Of a DNA stretch of 64,000 nucleotides, positions 34,922 through 42,893 are shown in pieces. Each line of letters starts with the position of its first letter. Within the stretch, counting starts at the first letter, position 1. The notes under the pieces are model-generated. The model searched no databases. It was not told where the DNA came from and was given only the letters and a program-made list of their open reading frames with translations. Made by a program: the position numbers and the translations under genes. Source of the DNA: Shouchella shacheensis (GTDB lineage Bacteria; Bacillota; Bacilli; Bacillales; Bacillaceae_D); the NCBI RefSeq assembly GCF_001484965.1, contig NZ_LLYY01000011.1, positions 1 through 64,000 of the forward strand, in the 5' to 3' direction.

Positions 34922-36289
34922 ATGGGTAAAAAAAGAGAATACGGGGGCCTTCAGCCTGGAGTAAAATGGGGACCGTTTACAATGAGGATTCCGGGCGTGC
35001 ACGTTGGAATATCGTGGCCTATGCTTGTTCAAGGGGCCATTATTTCATTGGCTACAGGGGGCTCCTTAGCTCCTCTGATGATGCAATTCTTTGAGGTCAG
35101 TTTTGCGGTGGCATGGACAACAATGAGCATTCAACTTTTCTGGGTATGGTCGCACACAATGTTATTCGGAGAACCTCATGCTCCGGGATGGATCACTCCC
35201 GCTTTGCCTTTAGTCATTGTCTTCCTCGGAGGCTTCACCCCTGGAACAGAAGCAGTTCACGCGATGATGGCCATCATGATCGTCGTTTCGGCACTCTTCT
35301 TGTTTTTTGGAGTGACTGGGTTGGGGGATAAATTTAACCGGCTCGTGCCAAGCTCGTTAAAAGCGGGAATCATTATGGGAGCAGCCATCGCTGCCTTTAT
35401 GTCTGAATTCGAACGCGTGCAGGAACTACCCTTTTCGCTGATTAGTTCATGGATTGCTGTGCTCATCATTCTATACTCCATTCCTTTTCAAAAGATAAAG
35501 AGTTTGAAGGTCAAGGGGCTACTGGCAGCGAACGTATTATTGGTCGGTTTTATTGTGGCAGGGGTTGTTGGGAGCATCGCCGGTGAGATTCAATTTAGCA
35601 TTGAATGGGGAATATTCGTTCCGCAATTCGGAGAAATGTTTGCGACGCTGACACCATTTGGAGTTGGGCTGCCTTCATGGAATATGCTCATAGCGGCTGT
35701 TCCGTTGGGCGTGAGCATCTACATTTTGGTGTTTGGGGACTTGTTAGTGGCGGACGGCTTGATTCGTTCTGCGAATCAGGCAAGACAGGATGAAAAAATT
35801 GATGTGAATTACACTCGAACCCACTATGCCTTAACATTGCGTAACCTCGGCTACTTGTTTACCGGCGGAGCCTTCATTCCTTTGCAAGGTCCCCTCTGGA
35901 CTGGCGTGCAAGTATATATCATCGAACGATATAAGCAAGGCAGGAACGTCATGGATTCGATATTTACAGGGACAATAAATTTTTATCTTCTTGCTCTGCC
36001 TTTAGGGTTTTTCATGCCGGTCATCAGTCTCATTGTTCCCTTACTGGATGTCGCCCTCTCGTTAACGTTGTTGCTGACCGGCTTCGCCTGCGCCTATCTG
36101 GCAATGTCATTGGTGACGACCAACGTGGGACGTGGCATGGCTTTATTCATCGGTGTCTTAACCGCCCTTCAAGGACCGGCATGGGGGCTGGGTGCGGGGA
36201 TCGTCATGTACATTTTAATGATGGGACTGAACCGTCGAGAGAAAAACAGTGAAACCAACGAAGCGTCCAAAGATCCAAAAGTGATGTGA
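34922..36289 (+). CDS. Polytopic permease, possibly NCS2/SulP-like
   Basis: A 455-residue membrane protein with about 12 hydrophobic segments and a charged C-terminal tail. The opening MGKKREYGGLQPGVKWGPF, VPSSLKAGIIMGAAIAAFMSEF in the middle and a long loop IRSANQARQDEKIDVNYTRTH suggest the xanthine/uracil (NCS2) or SulP-like fold, but the family is not certain. AAAGGGTGATG precedes the ATG. The location between an acyl-oxidising complex and a 2-hydroxyacid-oxidising flavoprotein suggests an organic acid substrate. Confidence 0.6.
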   Translation: MGKKREYGGLQPGVKWGPFTMRIPGVHVGISWPMLVQGAIISLATGGSLAPLMMQFFEVSFAVAWTTMSIQLFWVWSHTMLFGEPHAPGWITPALPLVIVFLGGFTPGTEAVHAMMAIMIVVSALFLFFGVTGLGDKFNRLVPSSLKAGIIMGAAIAAFMSEFERVQELPFSLISSWIAVLIILYSIPFQKIKSLKVKGLLAANVLLVGFIVAGVVGSIAGEIQFSIEWGIFVPQFGEMFATLTPFGVGLPSWNMLIAAVPLGVSIYILVFGDLLVADGLIRSANQARQDEKIDVNYTRTHYALTLRNLGYLFTGGAFIPLQGPLWTGVQVYIIERYKQGRNVMDSIFTGTINFYLLALPLGFFMPVISLIVPLLDVALSLTLLLTGFACAYLAMSLVTTNVGRGMALFIGVLTALQGPAWGLGAGIVMYILMMGLNRREKNSETNEASKDPKVM

Positions 36290-36353
36290 CGCGAGAAAAG
36301 GGGACGAAACTCAAAAGTGGAAGGTCAAATCAATGAAAGCAGGGGTAATTTGC

Positions 36354-37520
36354 ATGTCCAATTTCGGCAATCGGGTTCAGTTCAACGTCTATCAAACCAT
36401 GCAGAGTCCTGACCCGAACAGACTTCCAGTGATTTATGAAGAATGGGAGAAGCGGGCACAGGAAGTGTTGGAAGACGGACCCTACTATTATGTCGCTGGC
36501 GGTGCTGGTGGAGAGAAGACGATGCAGGCTAATCTTCGAGCGTTTCATCGGTGGAACATTGTGCCGAGAATGCTGCGGGATGTTTCAGAACGTGACTTAA
36601 CCGTAAACCTATTAGGCACTACCTTTGATTTCCCAGTCATGCACGCACCAATTGGGGTGCAATCGATCATTCATCCTGAAGGGGAGCTGGCCTCGGCTAG
36701 AGCTTCTGCGGAAATCGGCGTTCCCTATATCGCAAGTTCTGCCTCGTCCGTGCCTATGGAAGAGATTGCAAAGGCCATGGGTGCGGCGCCTCGCTGGTTT
36801 CAATTGTATTGGAGCAAAGATCCAGATGTAACGGCGAGTTTTTTGAAACGGGCAGAGGACTCAGGGTATTCAGCCATCGTCGTTACTTTGGATACGCCCA
36901 TGATGGCCTGGCGCGAATATGATTTGAAACATGTGTATTTGCCCTTCTTGGCCGGGGAAGGTGTGGGAAATTATCTGTCTGACCCTGCCTTTTGTGCAAA
37001 GCTCGAAAAGTCGCCAATAGAAGATCCAACTGCGGCGATCATGTACTGGACGCAAGTATTTGGAAATGCCAGCTTAACATGGAAGGATATTGCGTTTTTG
37101 CGAAAGCATACGAGCCTACCCATCCTATTAAAAGGAGTTCTGCACCCAGACGATGCAAAACTGGCATTGGAACACGGCGCCGATGGGCTTATCGTTTCTA
37201 ATCACGGGGGCCGACAAGTTGATGGCGCTCTAGGAGCTCTTGAGGCACTTCCTCTAATACTTGATGTCGTTAAGGAGCAAGTACCAGTGCTTATGGACAG
37301 CGGAATCCGACGTGGTTCCGATGTGATCAAAGCGATGGCTCTTGGGGCAAGTGCTGTGCTTGTTGGGAGGCCATGCATGTATGGGCTGGCCGTGGCAGGA
37401 GAGCTAGGGGTTAAGGAAGTTTTGAAAAACTTGATCGCTGATATGGATCTGACAATGGCATTGGCCGGAGAACGATCCGTGCGCGAATTAAGGAGATCCA
37501 TTCTCGTAGAAACGAAATAG
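36354..37520 (+). CDS. FMN-dependent 2-hydroxyacid oxidase, lactate 2-monooxygenase-like
   Basis: A 388-residue TIM-barrel flavoprotein of the lactate monooxygenase / glycolate oxidase family. FMN and substrate residues appear in YYVAGGAGGEKT, HAPIGVQSIIHPEG, WFQLYWSKD, ILLKGVLHPDDA, the catalytic His segment SNHGGRQVDG, and MDSGIRRGSDVIKA. The N-terminus MSNFGNRVQFNVY resembles mycobacterial lactate 2-monooxygenase, which favours ATG 36354; ATG 36333 has GGAAGG at 8 bases and is an alternative. It is the last gene of this catabolic run and convergent with the LuxR gene. Confidence 0.85.
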   Translation: MSNFGNRVQFNVYQTMQSPDPNRLPVIYEEWEKRAQEVLEDGPYYYVAGGAGGEKTMQANLRAFHRWNIVPRMLRDVSERDLTVNLLGTTFDFPVMHAPIGVQSIIHPEGELASARASAEIGVPYIASSASSVPMEEIAKAMGAAPRWFQLYWSKDPDVTASFLKRAEDSGYSAIVVTLDTPMMAWREYDLKHVYLPFLAGEGVGNYLSDPAFCAKLEKSPIEDPTAAIMYWTQVFGNASLTWKDIAFLRKHTSLPILLKGVLHPDDAKLALEHGADGLIVSNHGGRQVDGALGALEALPLILDVVKEQVPVLMDSGIRRGSDVIKAMALGASAVLVGRPCMYGLAVAGELGVKEVLKNLIADMDLTMALAGERSVRELRRSILVETK

Positions 37521-37527
37521 ACATTCA

Positions 37528-37566
37528 AAACAAAAACCCGCTCCACTTTAAGAGTGGTGCGGGTTG
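37528..37566 (-). terminator. Terminator of the LuxR gene
   Basis: AACCCGC-T-CCACT pairs with AGTGG-T-GCGGGTT. The A-rich left flank is a T tail on the minus strand. It may also stop readthrough from the plus-strand operon. Confidence 0.75.
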
Positions 37567-37575
37567 ATGAGTAAT

Positions 37576-38244
37576 TCAGACGATAATCCCTTTTCTCATT
37601 CCAGCAGCGACAGCTTCCGCACGGTGGTTCACCCCTAGTTTTCTCATGAGGGAGCTGACATAGTCTCTGACGGTAAATTCACTTAAAGCCATCAGCCCGG
37701 CCATTTGTTTGATCGTATAGCCATTGGCTAGATGTTGAAGAACCTCTGTTTCTCTTTTGCTTAACATGTTCTTTTTCGGGCTAGGAAGAAAAAAAGAATG
37801 GAAATACTGAGAGAGAAGAGATAACTCGTCTTCTCGAATGCCCTTCTCGATCATTTGATCGACTAGGACAAAGGCCACGATGATATTCCGAAGGCTGATT
37901 GGTATAATAGCGAGCGATGTTTCAAAACTTTGGCGGTACTTTGGTGGAACGGAGGATAGCACGGTTTCTCTGTGCACGAAAGTAGACCTGTTTCTTGTTA
38001 ACGCTTGGTAGAGGGGAGGGATGGGGCGAACGTCTTCTTTCACGTCGGTTAACGCAATCGTCCTGTCACCCTCTATTAAAAGAACGCCTTCGCCCAGGTA
38101 GCTTAATGGCGAATAGGTAAATAAGGACGCACGTCCGACTGGAAAGAAGCGCAGGCAACCGTGCATCATCCATTCGGATTTCGTCTTCACATCGGTGACG
38201 TTGGCCATTTCCTTTATATAAGCATAAACAGCATGATCCAGCAT
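37576..38244 (-). CDS. LuxR-family transcriptional regulator
   Basis: A 222-residue regulator with an N-terminal GAF-like sensing region (about 20-145) and a C-terminal LuxR helix-turn-helix (about 155-220: LSKRETEVLQHLANGYTIKQ, then SEFTVRDYVSSLMRKLGVNHRAEAV). No receiver aspartate motif is present, so it is probably ligand-responsive. It is divergent from the R2lox cassette, with 148 bp between the starts, and is the most likely regulator of that cassette. Confidence 0.85.
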   Translation of the reverse strand: MLDHAVYAYIKEMANVTDVKTKSEWMMHGCLRFFPVGRASLFTYSPLSYLGEGVLLIEGDRTIALTDVKEDVRPIPPLYQALTRNRSTFVHRETVLSSVPPKYRQSFETSLAIIPISLRNIIVAFVLVDQMIEKGIREDELSLLSQYFHSFFLPSPKKNMLSKRETEVLQHLANGYTIKQMAGLMALSEFTVRDYVSSLMRKLGVNHRAEAVAAGMRKGIIV

Positions 38245-38392
38245 TCGACGGTTTTCCCCCCTACATTTTACGTGGTTTCTATTCAGATAATTTCATCTTA
38301 TACTATAGTGAAAGCCCTTACAACCAATATCTATTAGGATTGACCCTTTACATCGAAATGGGGCTAAACTTTATTTTCTAAGGAGGATATTG

Positions 38393-39262
38393 ATGGGAAG
38401 ACGAACGTTTGTAACTACAAGTGCTACAGGGCTACAAGAGGATTCGCTACCGTTTAAACTTTTTCAGAAAGCGAAACGGTTAGGTGTCTGGAACCCAGCT
38501 GAATTGGACTTTACTCAGGATATCCGTGATTGGCAAACGTTTAGTGATGAACAAAAACAAGGCATCTTGAGGCTGATTGCGCAATTCCAAGGCGGAGAGG
38601 AAGCCGTAACGAGAGATCTGCTGCCATTGATGATGATCATTGCCAAAGAAGGGCGTTTAGAAGAAGAGATGTTCTTAACCACTTTCTTATTCGAGGAAGC
38701 CAAGCATACAGAATTTTTTAGGCTTGTGTTGAATGCGCTTGGGGAAAATGACGATCTCTCTCACTATCATGATGAGGCCTATCATGCCATCTTCAATCAG
38801 ATGCTCCCGACGGCGATGGAACGACTTGTTAATGACCACTCCCCGGAAGCCGTAGCTGAAGCCTCGACGGTCTACAATATGTTTGTGGAGGGGGTGCTTG
38901 CGGAAACGGGGTACTATTCATTTTATCAAACATTGGAAAGCATTAACGCGATGCCGGCTTTGCTTCAAGGCATCGGGTATTTAAAAAGAGATGAATCCCG
39001 TCACATTGCTTACGGGACGTTTCTCCTGCAGCGTTTGATTAGCGAGCACCCTCATATTTACGACATCGTTGCAAGAAAAATGGAACAGTTAAAGCCTTTT
39101 GCGATACAATTTAACCGCGATGAATTAGGCAACGAAAATGAAGACACGCTGAACTACTCAATGAGGCAGCTGATGATTCGAATGGATATTCTTTCAAGAG
39201 CTCGCAATAAAAATATGGAGGAAATCTACAAGCAGAAGGAAGATGATTTCGGAATCGCCTAA
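38393..39262 (+). CDS. R2-like ligand-binding oxidase (R2lox)
   Basis: A 289-residue ferritin-like Mn/Fe oxidase, often misnamed ribonucleotide reductase beta. All metal ligands are visible: Glu69 in QGGEEAV, Glu102 and His105 in FEEAKHTE, Glu166 in FVEGVLAE, and Glu201 and His204 in RDESRHIAYG. Val72 and Tyr161 correspond to the pair that forms the Tyr-Val ether cross-link in Geobacillus R2lox (a one-residue offset after about position 110). The ATG at 38393 follows AAGGAGG. R2lox binds a long-chain fatty acid and can activate C-H bonds; the physiological substrate is unknown. It is the first gene of a cassette with ALDH and Fe-ADH. Confidence 0.9.
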   Translation: MGRRTFVTTSATGLQEDSLPFKLFQKAKRLGVWNPAELDFTQDIRDWQTFSDEQKQGILRLIAQFQGGEEAVTRDLLPLMMIIAKEGRLEEEMFLTTFLFEEAKHTEFFRLVLNALGENDDLSHYHDEAYHAIFNQMLPTAMERLVNDHSPEAVAEASTVYNMFVEGVLAETGYYSFYQTLESINAMPALLQGIGYLKRDESRHIAYGTFLLQRLISEHPHIYDIVARKMEQLKPFAIQFNRDELGNENEDTLNYSMRQLMIRMDILSRARNKNMEEIYKQKEDDFGIA

Positions 39263-39273
39263 GGAGGGTGACG

Positions 39274-40812
39274 ATGACAGTTCAAGTTGGGGTACAATCG
39301 TATCCGTTATTTATTGATGGCAAACGGCAGCCAGCAGCTGGTGGGGAGACATTTGAGGTGTTGAATCCAGCAACAGGTGAATTAATAGCAAATGTAGCAA
39401 AAGCAGGAGAGGCGGACGTGGAAAAAGCCGTGCAATCCGCCAGAGACGCGTTTGATAAGACGGATTGGAAAGGGCTGCCCCCGAAAGAGCGTGCCAAACG
39501 ACTGCATGCGATCGCCCATGAAATTAAGGTTCACGCACAAGAGCTAGTTTATCTTGAAACCGTCTCAAGTGGGGCCACCGTGCGACGAGCGGCGGCCAAT
39601 GACCTAACGCTAATGGTCGATTTGTTTAAAACGATGGCGAAATTCGTGCTGGACTATCCGTTTTCAGAAACGCTTCCATCAGCCCCGTTTCCAGGCCCCT
39701 CTCATAATTTTGTCTGGCGAGAGCCGATTGGGGTGTGCGCGGCGATTACGCCTTGGAATATGCCGATGTTAATTGCTACGTGGAAAATTGCGCCGGCACT
39801 TGCCATGGGAAATACCATTGTGATCAAACCAGCCAGTTATACGCCGTTATCCACGCTTAAATTAGCAGAAATTATTTCAAAGGTTGTTCCCCCTGGCGTC
39901 ATTAACGTCGTCACTGGTCCTGGGAAAGAGATAGGCGAAGCACTTGTCTCTCATCCGAAGGTAGACAAAGTAGCGTTTACGGGGTCAACAGAAGTCGGCA
40001 AAACGATTATGTCCCTTGCTTCAGGGACGATCAAGAACACAACGCTCGAGCTTGGAGGGAAATCGCCAAACATCATTCTCGAAGACGCGGACCTCGACCT
40101 CGCCATCCCAGGAAGCTTATTCGGCGTCTTTCTCCATTCGGGACAGCTGTGTGAATCAGGCACCCGCCTATTTGTGCCAGACAAGCTGCATGATGAAGTG
40201 GTGAAAAGGCTTGTTGCTCTCACAAAAACGTTGAAACCAGGAAACCCTTTGGATCAAGCCACCGATATCGGTCCCGTCATTTCGAAGAAACAAAAAGAAA
40301 GCATCCTTTCCTATATTAAGGCCGGGAAAAAAGAAGGAGCCACGCTTGTTTGCGGGGGGAAAGAACTCACCGTTCCAGGTTGTGAAGAGGGACATTTCAT
40401 CGAGCCAACCATCTTTACGGATGTAACGAATGAGATGACAATTGCCAGGGAGGAAATCTTTGGCCCTGTTCTTTCTGTTATTCGTTACTCGGAAGTAGAC
40501 GAAGTCGTTGAGTTGGCCAATGATACGATTTACGGACTGGCGGCAGGTATATGGACCCAGGACGTCAACCAAGCCTATGCCGTAGCTAGGAAACTTCGTG
40601 CAGGCGTCGTCTGGATCAATGACTGGCATATGTTGCGTAACGATGCGCCGTTCGGAGGCTATAAGCAAAGTGGCATCGGTCGAGAAATGGGAAAGCACTC
40701 ACTGGACGCCTATACGCAGGTGAAACATGTGCACACATCCATGGTGCCTGATTTGCATAAGCGCAGTTGGTATCAAATTCTATTCTCGAACTCAGAGCAA
40801 GGGGAGGGGTGA
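39274..40812 (+). CDS. Aldehyde dehydrogenase
   Basis: A 512-residue NAD(P)-dependent enzyme. It contains ITPWNMPMLIATWKIAPALA (about 162-181), the cofactor region FTGSTEVGKTIM, catalytic Glu in LELGGKSPN (about 265) and catalytic Cys in HSGQLCESGTRLF (about 299). The ATG at 39274 follows AAGGAGGG, which itself overlaps the R2lox stop, implying tight coupling. It would oxidise the aldehyde made by the next enzyme to a carboxylic acid. Confidence 0.93.
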   Translation: MTVQVGVQSYPLFIDGKRQPAAGGETFEVLNPATGELIANVAKAGEADVEKAVQSARDAFDKTDWKGLPPKERAKRLHAIAHEIKVHAQELVYLETVSSGATVRRAAANDLTLMVDLFKTMAKFVLDYPFSETLPSAPFPGPSHNFVWREPIGVCAAITPWNMPMLIATWKIAPALAMGNTIVIKPASYTPLSTLKLAEIISKVVPPGVINVVTGPGKEIGEALVSHPKVDKVAFTGSTEVGKTIMSLASGTIKNTTLELGGKSPNIILEDADLDLAIPGSLFGVFLHSGQLCESGTRLFVPDKLHDEVVKRLVALTKTLKPGNPLDQATDIGPVISKKQKESILSYIKAGKKEGATLVCGGKELTVPGCEEGHFIEPTIFTDVTNEMTIAREEIFGPVLSVIRYSEVDEVVELANDTIYGLAAGIWTQDVNQAYAVARKLRAGVVWINDWHMLRNDAPFGGYKQSGIGREMGKHSLDAYTQVKHVHTSMVPDLHKRSWYQILFSNSEQGEG

Positions 40813-40817
40813 TTCAT

Positions 40818-42026
40818 TTGCTTACAACGACACAATCGAGTTACTGGCTGCGAACGGCCATCCATAGCGGTTCAAACACAAGAGCACTCGTGCCAGATTT
40901 ATTCAGGGGAATGGGGGCGAAAAGGGTCGTCCTTTTTAGCGATCGAGGATTGGAGGAGGCAGGAATTGTTGCTAAAGTGGCTGAGCTATTCCAACTGACT
41001 CCGCACGGCACCGGACCGGAGCTTGTTGGAGTCTATCTTGATATCGCCCAAGACGCCGAAAGCACTAGCGTGGATGCAGCGACACGCTACGCGAGAGAGA
41101 AGGGGGCAGATGCGCTTCTTGCGGTTGGGGGAGGGAGCGTGCTTGATACGGTCAAAGGCGTGAAATACGCTTTGTTCAAAGGGTTGACAGACATCAATGA
41201 AGCGATACCAGGCGGGTTTGTTTCCGAGTCGTTTCCCCAAGCTCAACCGATCCCGATACCGCACCTCGCGTTGCCAACCACAGCAGGCACGGGTTCGGAA
41301 GTTTCACCAATTGCAGTGATCTACAATGACGAAATCAAGCTGAAAACTACGATCATCAACCCGTTTCTTAGTGCGGATATGGCGATTCTGGACCCGGACG
41401 TAACAACGGGGCTACCACCTTTCATTACGGCCTTTACAGGAATGGATGCCCTCACTCATGCGATCGAAGCGCTTGCTTCACCAAATGCGACGGCCCTAAC
41501 CGATGCGTATGCTCTGCACACCATCCGGCTGATTGAGAAAAACTTGCCTGAAGCCGTTAGCGACGGTGGGAATCTAAGCGCCAGAATGGAAATGCTGCAA
41601 GCAAGTCTAATGGGGATCACGGCCTTTAGCTTTGCCCTGAACGCCATCCCTGTTCACAATCTGGCCCATGCCTATGGCGCGATGTTCCGGATTCCACATG
41701 GTCTGGCCAATGCCGTATTTTTACCGGTCGTGATGGAATCTATACCTGAACATTATCTCCCTAAAGCAAAAGGCCTAGCGGAAGCGTTGTCTATTAAGTC
41801 AGACAATGAAGACGCTCGAGCACTGCTTGAGCTGATCATCGAAAAAATACGGATTCTTTCGGATACGATTGGGCTGCCAGCTGATTTTTCAGCGTATCAT
41901 CTTTCAGAGGACGATTTAAAACGCGTCTCGCCAGCCGTTGCGTCCGATCCAGCCGCGCTGTTCTTCCCAATGCCGGAAGAATTAATTCAAGCGATTGGCG
42001 AAAGAGTCGTGCCACTGTCTGTTTAA
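40818..42026 (+). CDS. Iron-containing alcohol dehydrogenase
   Basis: A 402-residue group III (Fe-type) alcohol dehydrogenase. NAD-binding GGGSVLDTVKG (about residue 105) and ALPTTAGTGSEVSPIAV are seen; metal ligands lie in FTGMDALTHAIEAL, in HNLAHAYG and in RIPHGLANA. The TTG at 40818, after GGGGAGGGG, is the likely start because the upstream GTG at 40809 overlaps the ALDH stop and the site itself. It is the last gene of the R2lox cassette. Confidence 0.9.
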   Translation: MLTTTQSSYWLRTAIHSGSNTRALVPDLFRGMGAKRVVLFSDRGLEEAGIVAKVAELFQLTPHGTGPELVGVYLDIAQDAESTSVDAATRYAREKGADALLAVGGGSVLDTVKGVKYALFKGLTDINEAIPGGFVSESFPQAQPIPIPHLALPTTAGTGSEVSPIAVIYNDEIKLKTTIINPFLSADMAILDPDVTTGLPPFITAFTGMDALTHAIEALASPNATALTDAYALHTIRLIEKNLPEAVSDGGNLSARMEMLQASLMGITAFSFALNAIPVHNLAHAYGAMFRIPHGLANAVFLPVVMESIPEHYLPKAKGLAEALSIKSDNEDARALLELIIEKIRILSDTIGLPADFSAYHLSEDDLKRVSPAVASDPAALFFPMPEELIQAIGERVVPLSV

Positions 42027-42047
42027 TAGAGGCTAATGGAGCTATGA

Positions 42048-42080
42048 AGAACGGTCATTACTGGCCGTTCTATTTTATTT
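42048..42080. terminator. Bidirectional terminator after the Fe-ADH gene
   Basis: AGAACGG pairs with CCGTTCT, followed by T-rich sequence. It lies between convergent genes and overlaps the 3' end of the membrane protein gene. Confidence 0.7.
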
Positions 42081-42648
42081 TCAGTAACTTGTAATTTGCC
42101 CGCACGCCAGCCCATATAGCCACAACGAGACCGCCCAACGTGTCGGCAATCAAATCGATCATGGTGTCTTCGTTTCCCCCTCCTTGCAAGGTAAGATCAA
42201 AAAATTGATCGCCGCTAAACTCATAAATTTCCCATAGGACGCCCCCAAATACAGCAAACGAAAGCACGAAGAGAAAGACCAGCCACGGCGAAATGTGGTT
42301 GCGCGCTTCCCGGTGAACCAAGCGTTCATACAAGGCAATCCCCACAAAAGCAATCAAAGCGCCACTGATAAAATGAATGAAGGTGTCCCACCAGCCATTC
42401 CCATACCAGCCTAAAATCGAGCCAAAGTATTGGGAGCCAAGCAGGAAGAGCAAATAGGAAATAATCAATGGCAAATTGAATTGGAGTTTGGTAAAAAGGG
42501 CTAAGAGAAGGGGGATGGCCCCGCAAAGAACGCCGCCGAACGCTACTAGTGCTTTATAGGATTCTTCATGCATATAGTAATAAACACCCAAACCGACCAT
42601 GAAAAGCACATAAAGCGAACTGAATACAATGACAAATTTCCGATTCAC
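42070..42648 (-). CDS. Membrane protein, YoaI/DUF2238-like
   Basis: A 192-residue membrane protein with about six hydrophobic helices. The motif GNGWWDTFIHFISGALIAFVG and the acidic WEIYEFSGDQFFD, TMIDLIADTLGGLVVAI pattern fit the group of small integral proteins related to DUF2238; function unknown. GTG at 42648, after AAGGGGGA, is chosen; the frame extends upstream without a better site. It is convergent with the Fe-ADH gene. Confidence 0.65.
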   Translation of the reverse strand: MNRKFVIVFSSLYVLFMVGLGVYYYMHEESYKALVAFGGVLCGAIPLLLALFTKLQFNLPLIISYLLFLLGSQYFGSILGWYGNGWWDTFIHFISGALIAFVGIALYERLVHREARNHISPWLVFLFVLSFAVFGGVLWEIYEFSGDQFFDLTLQGGGNEDTMIDLIADTLGGLVVAIWAGVRANYKLLKIK

Positions 42649-42893
42649 ATCTGTCCCCCTTACCGTTTCATCTTTCCTATTAGGTACTTTTCTTAGTATG
42701 TGATTTCCCCATGATTTCATGAGAGGTTTTCATGGATCCTTTAAAGGAAAACAAGTGGTTCTGTTGAATGTAAAAACAGTGGGATCATTCTAAAAAGGCA
42801 TTCTTTACTCAAAGCCCTGCTTGACTCGCTTCGTTTTTGTCCATGGGCAACCTGCATGAGGGGAGAGTGCCTACCTGTTACGGAGGCGAACCA

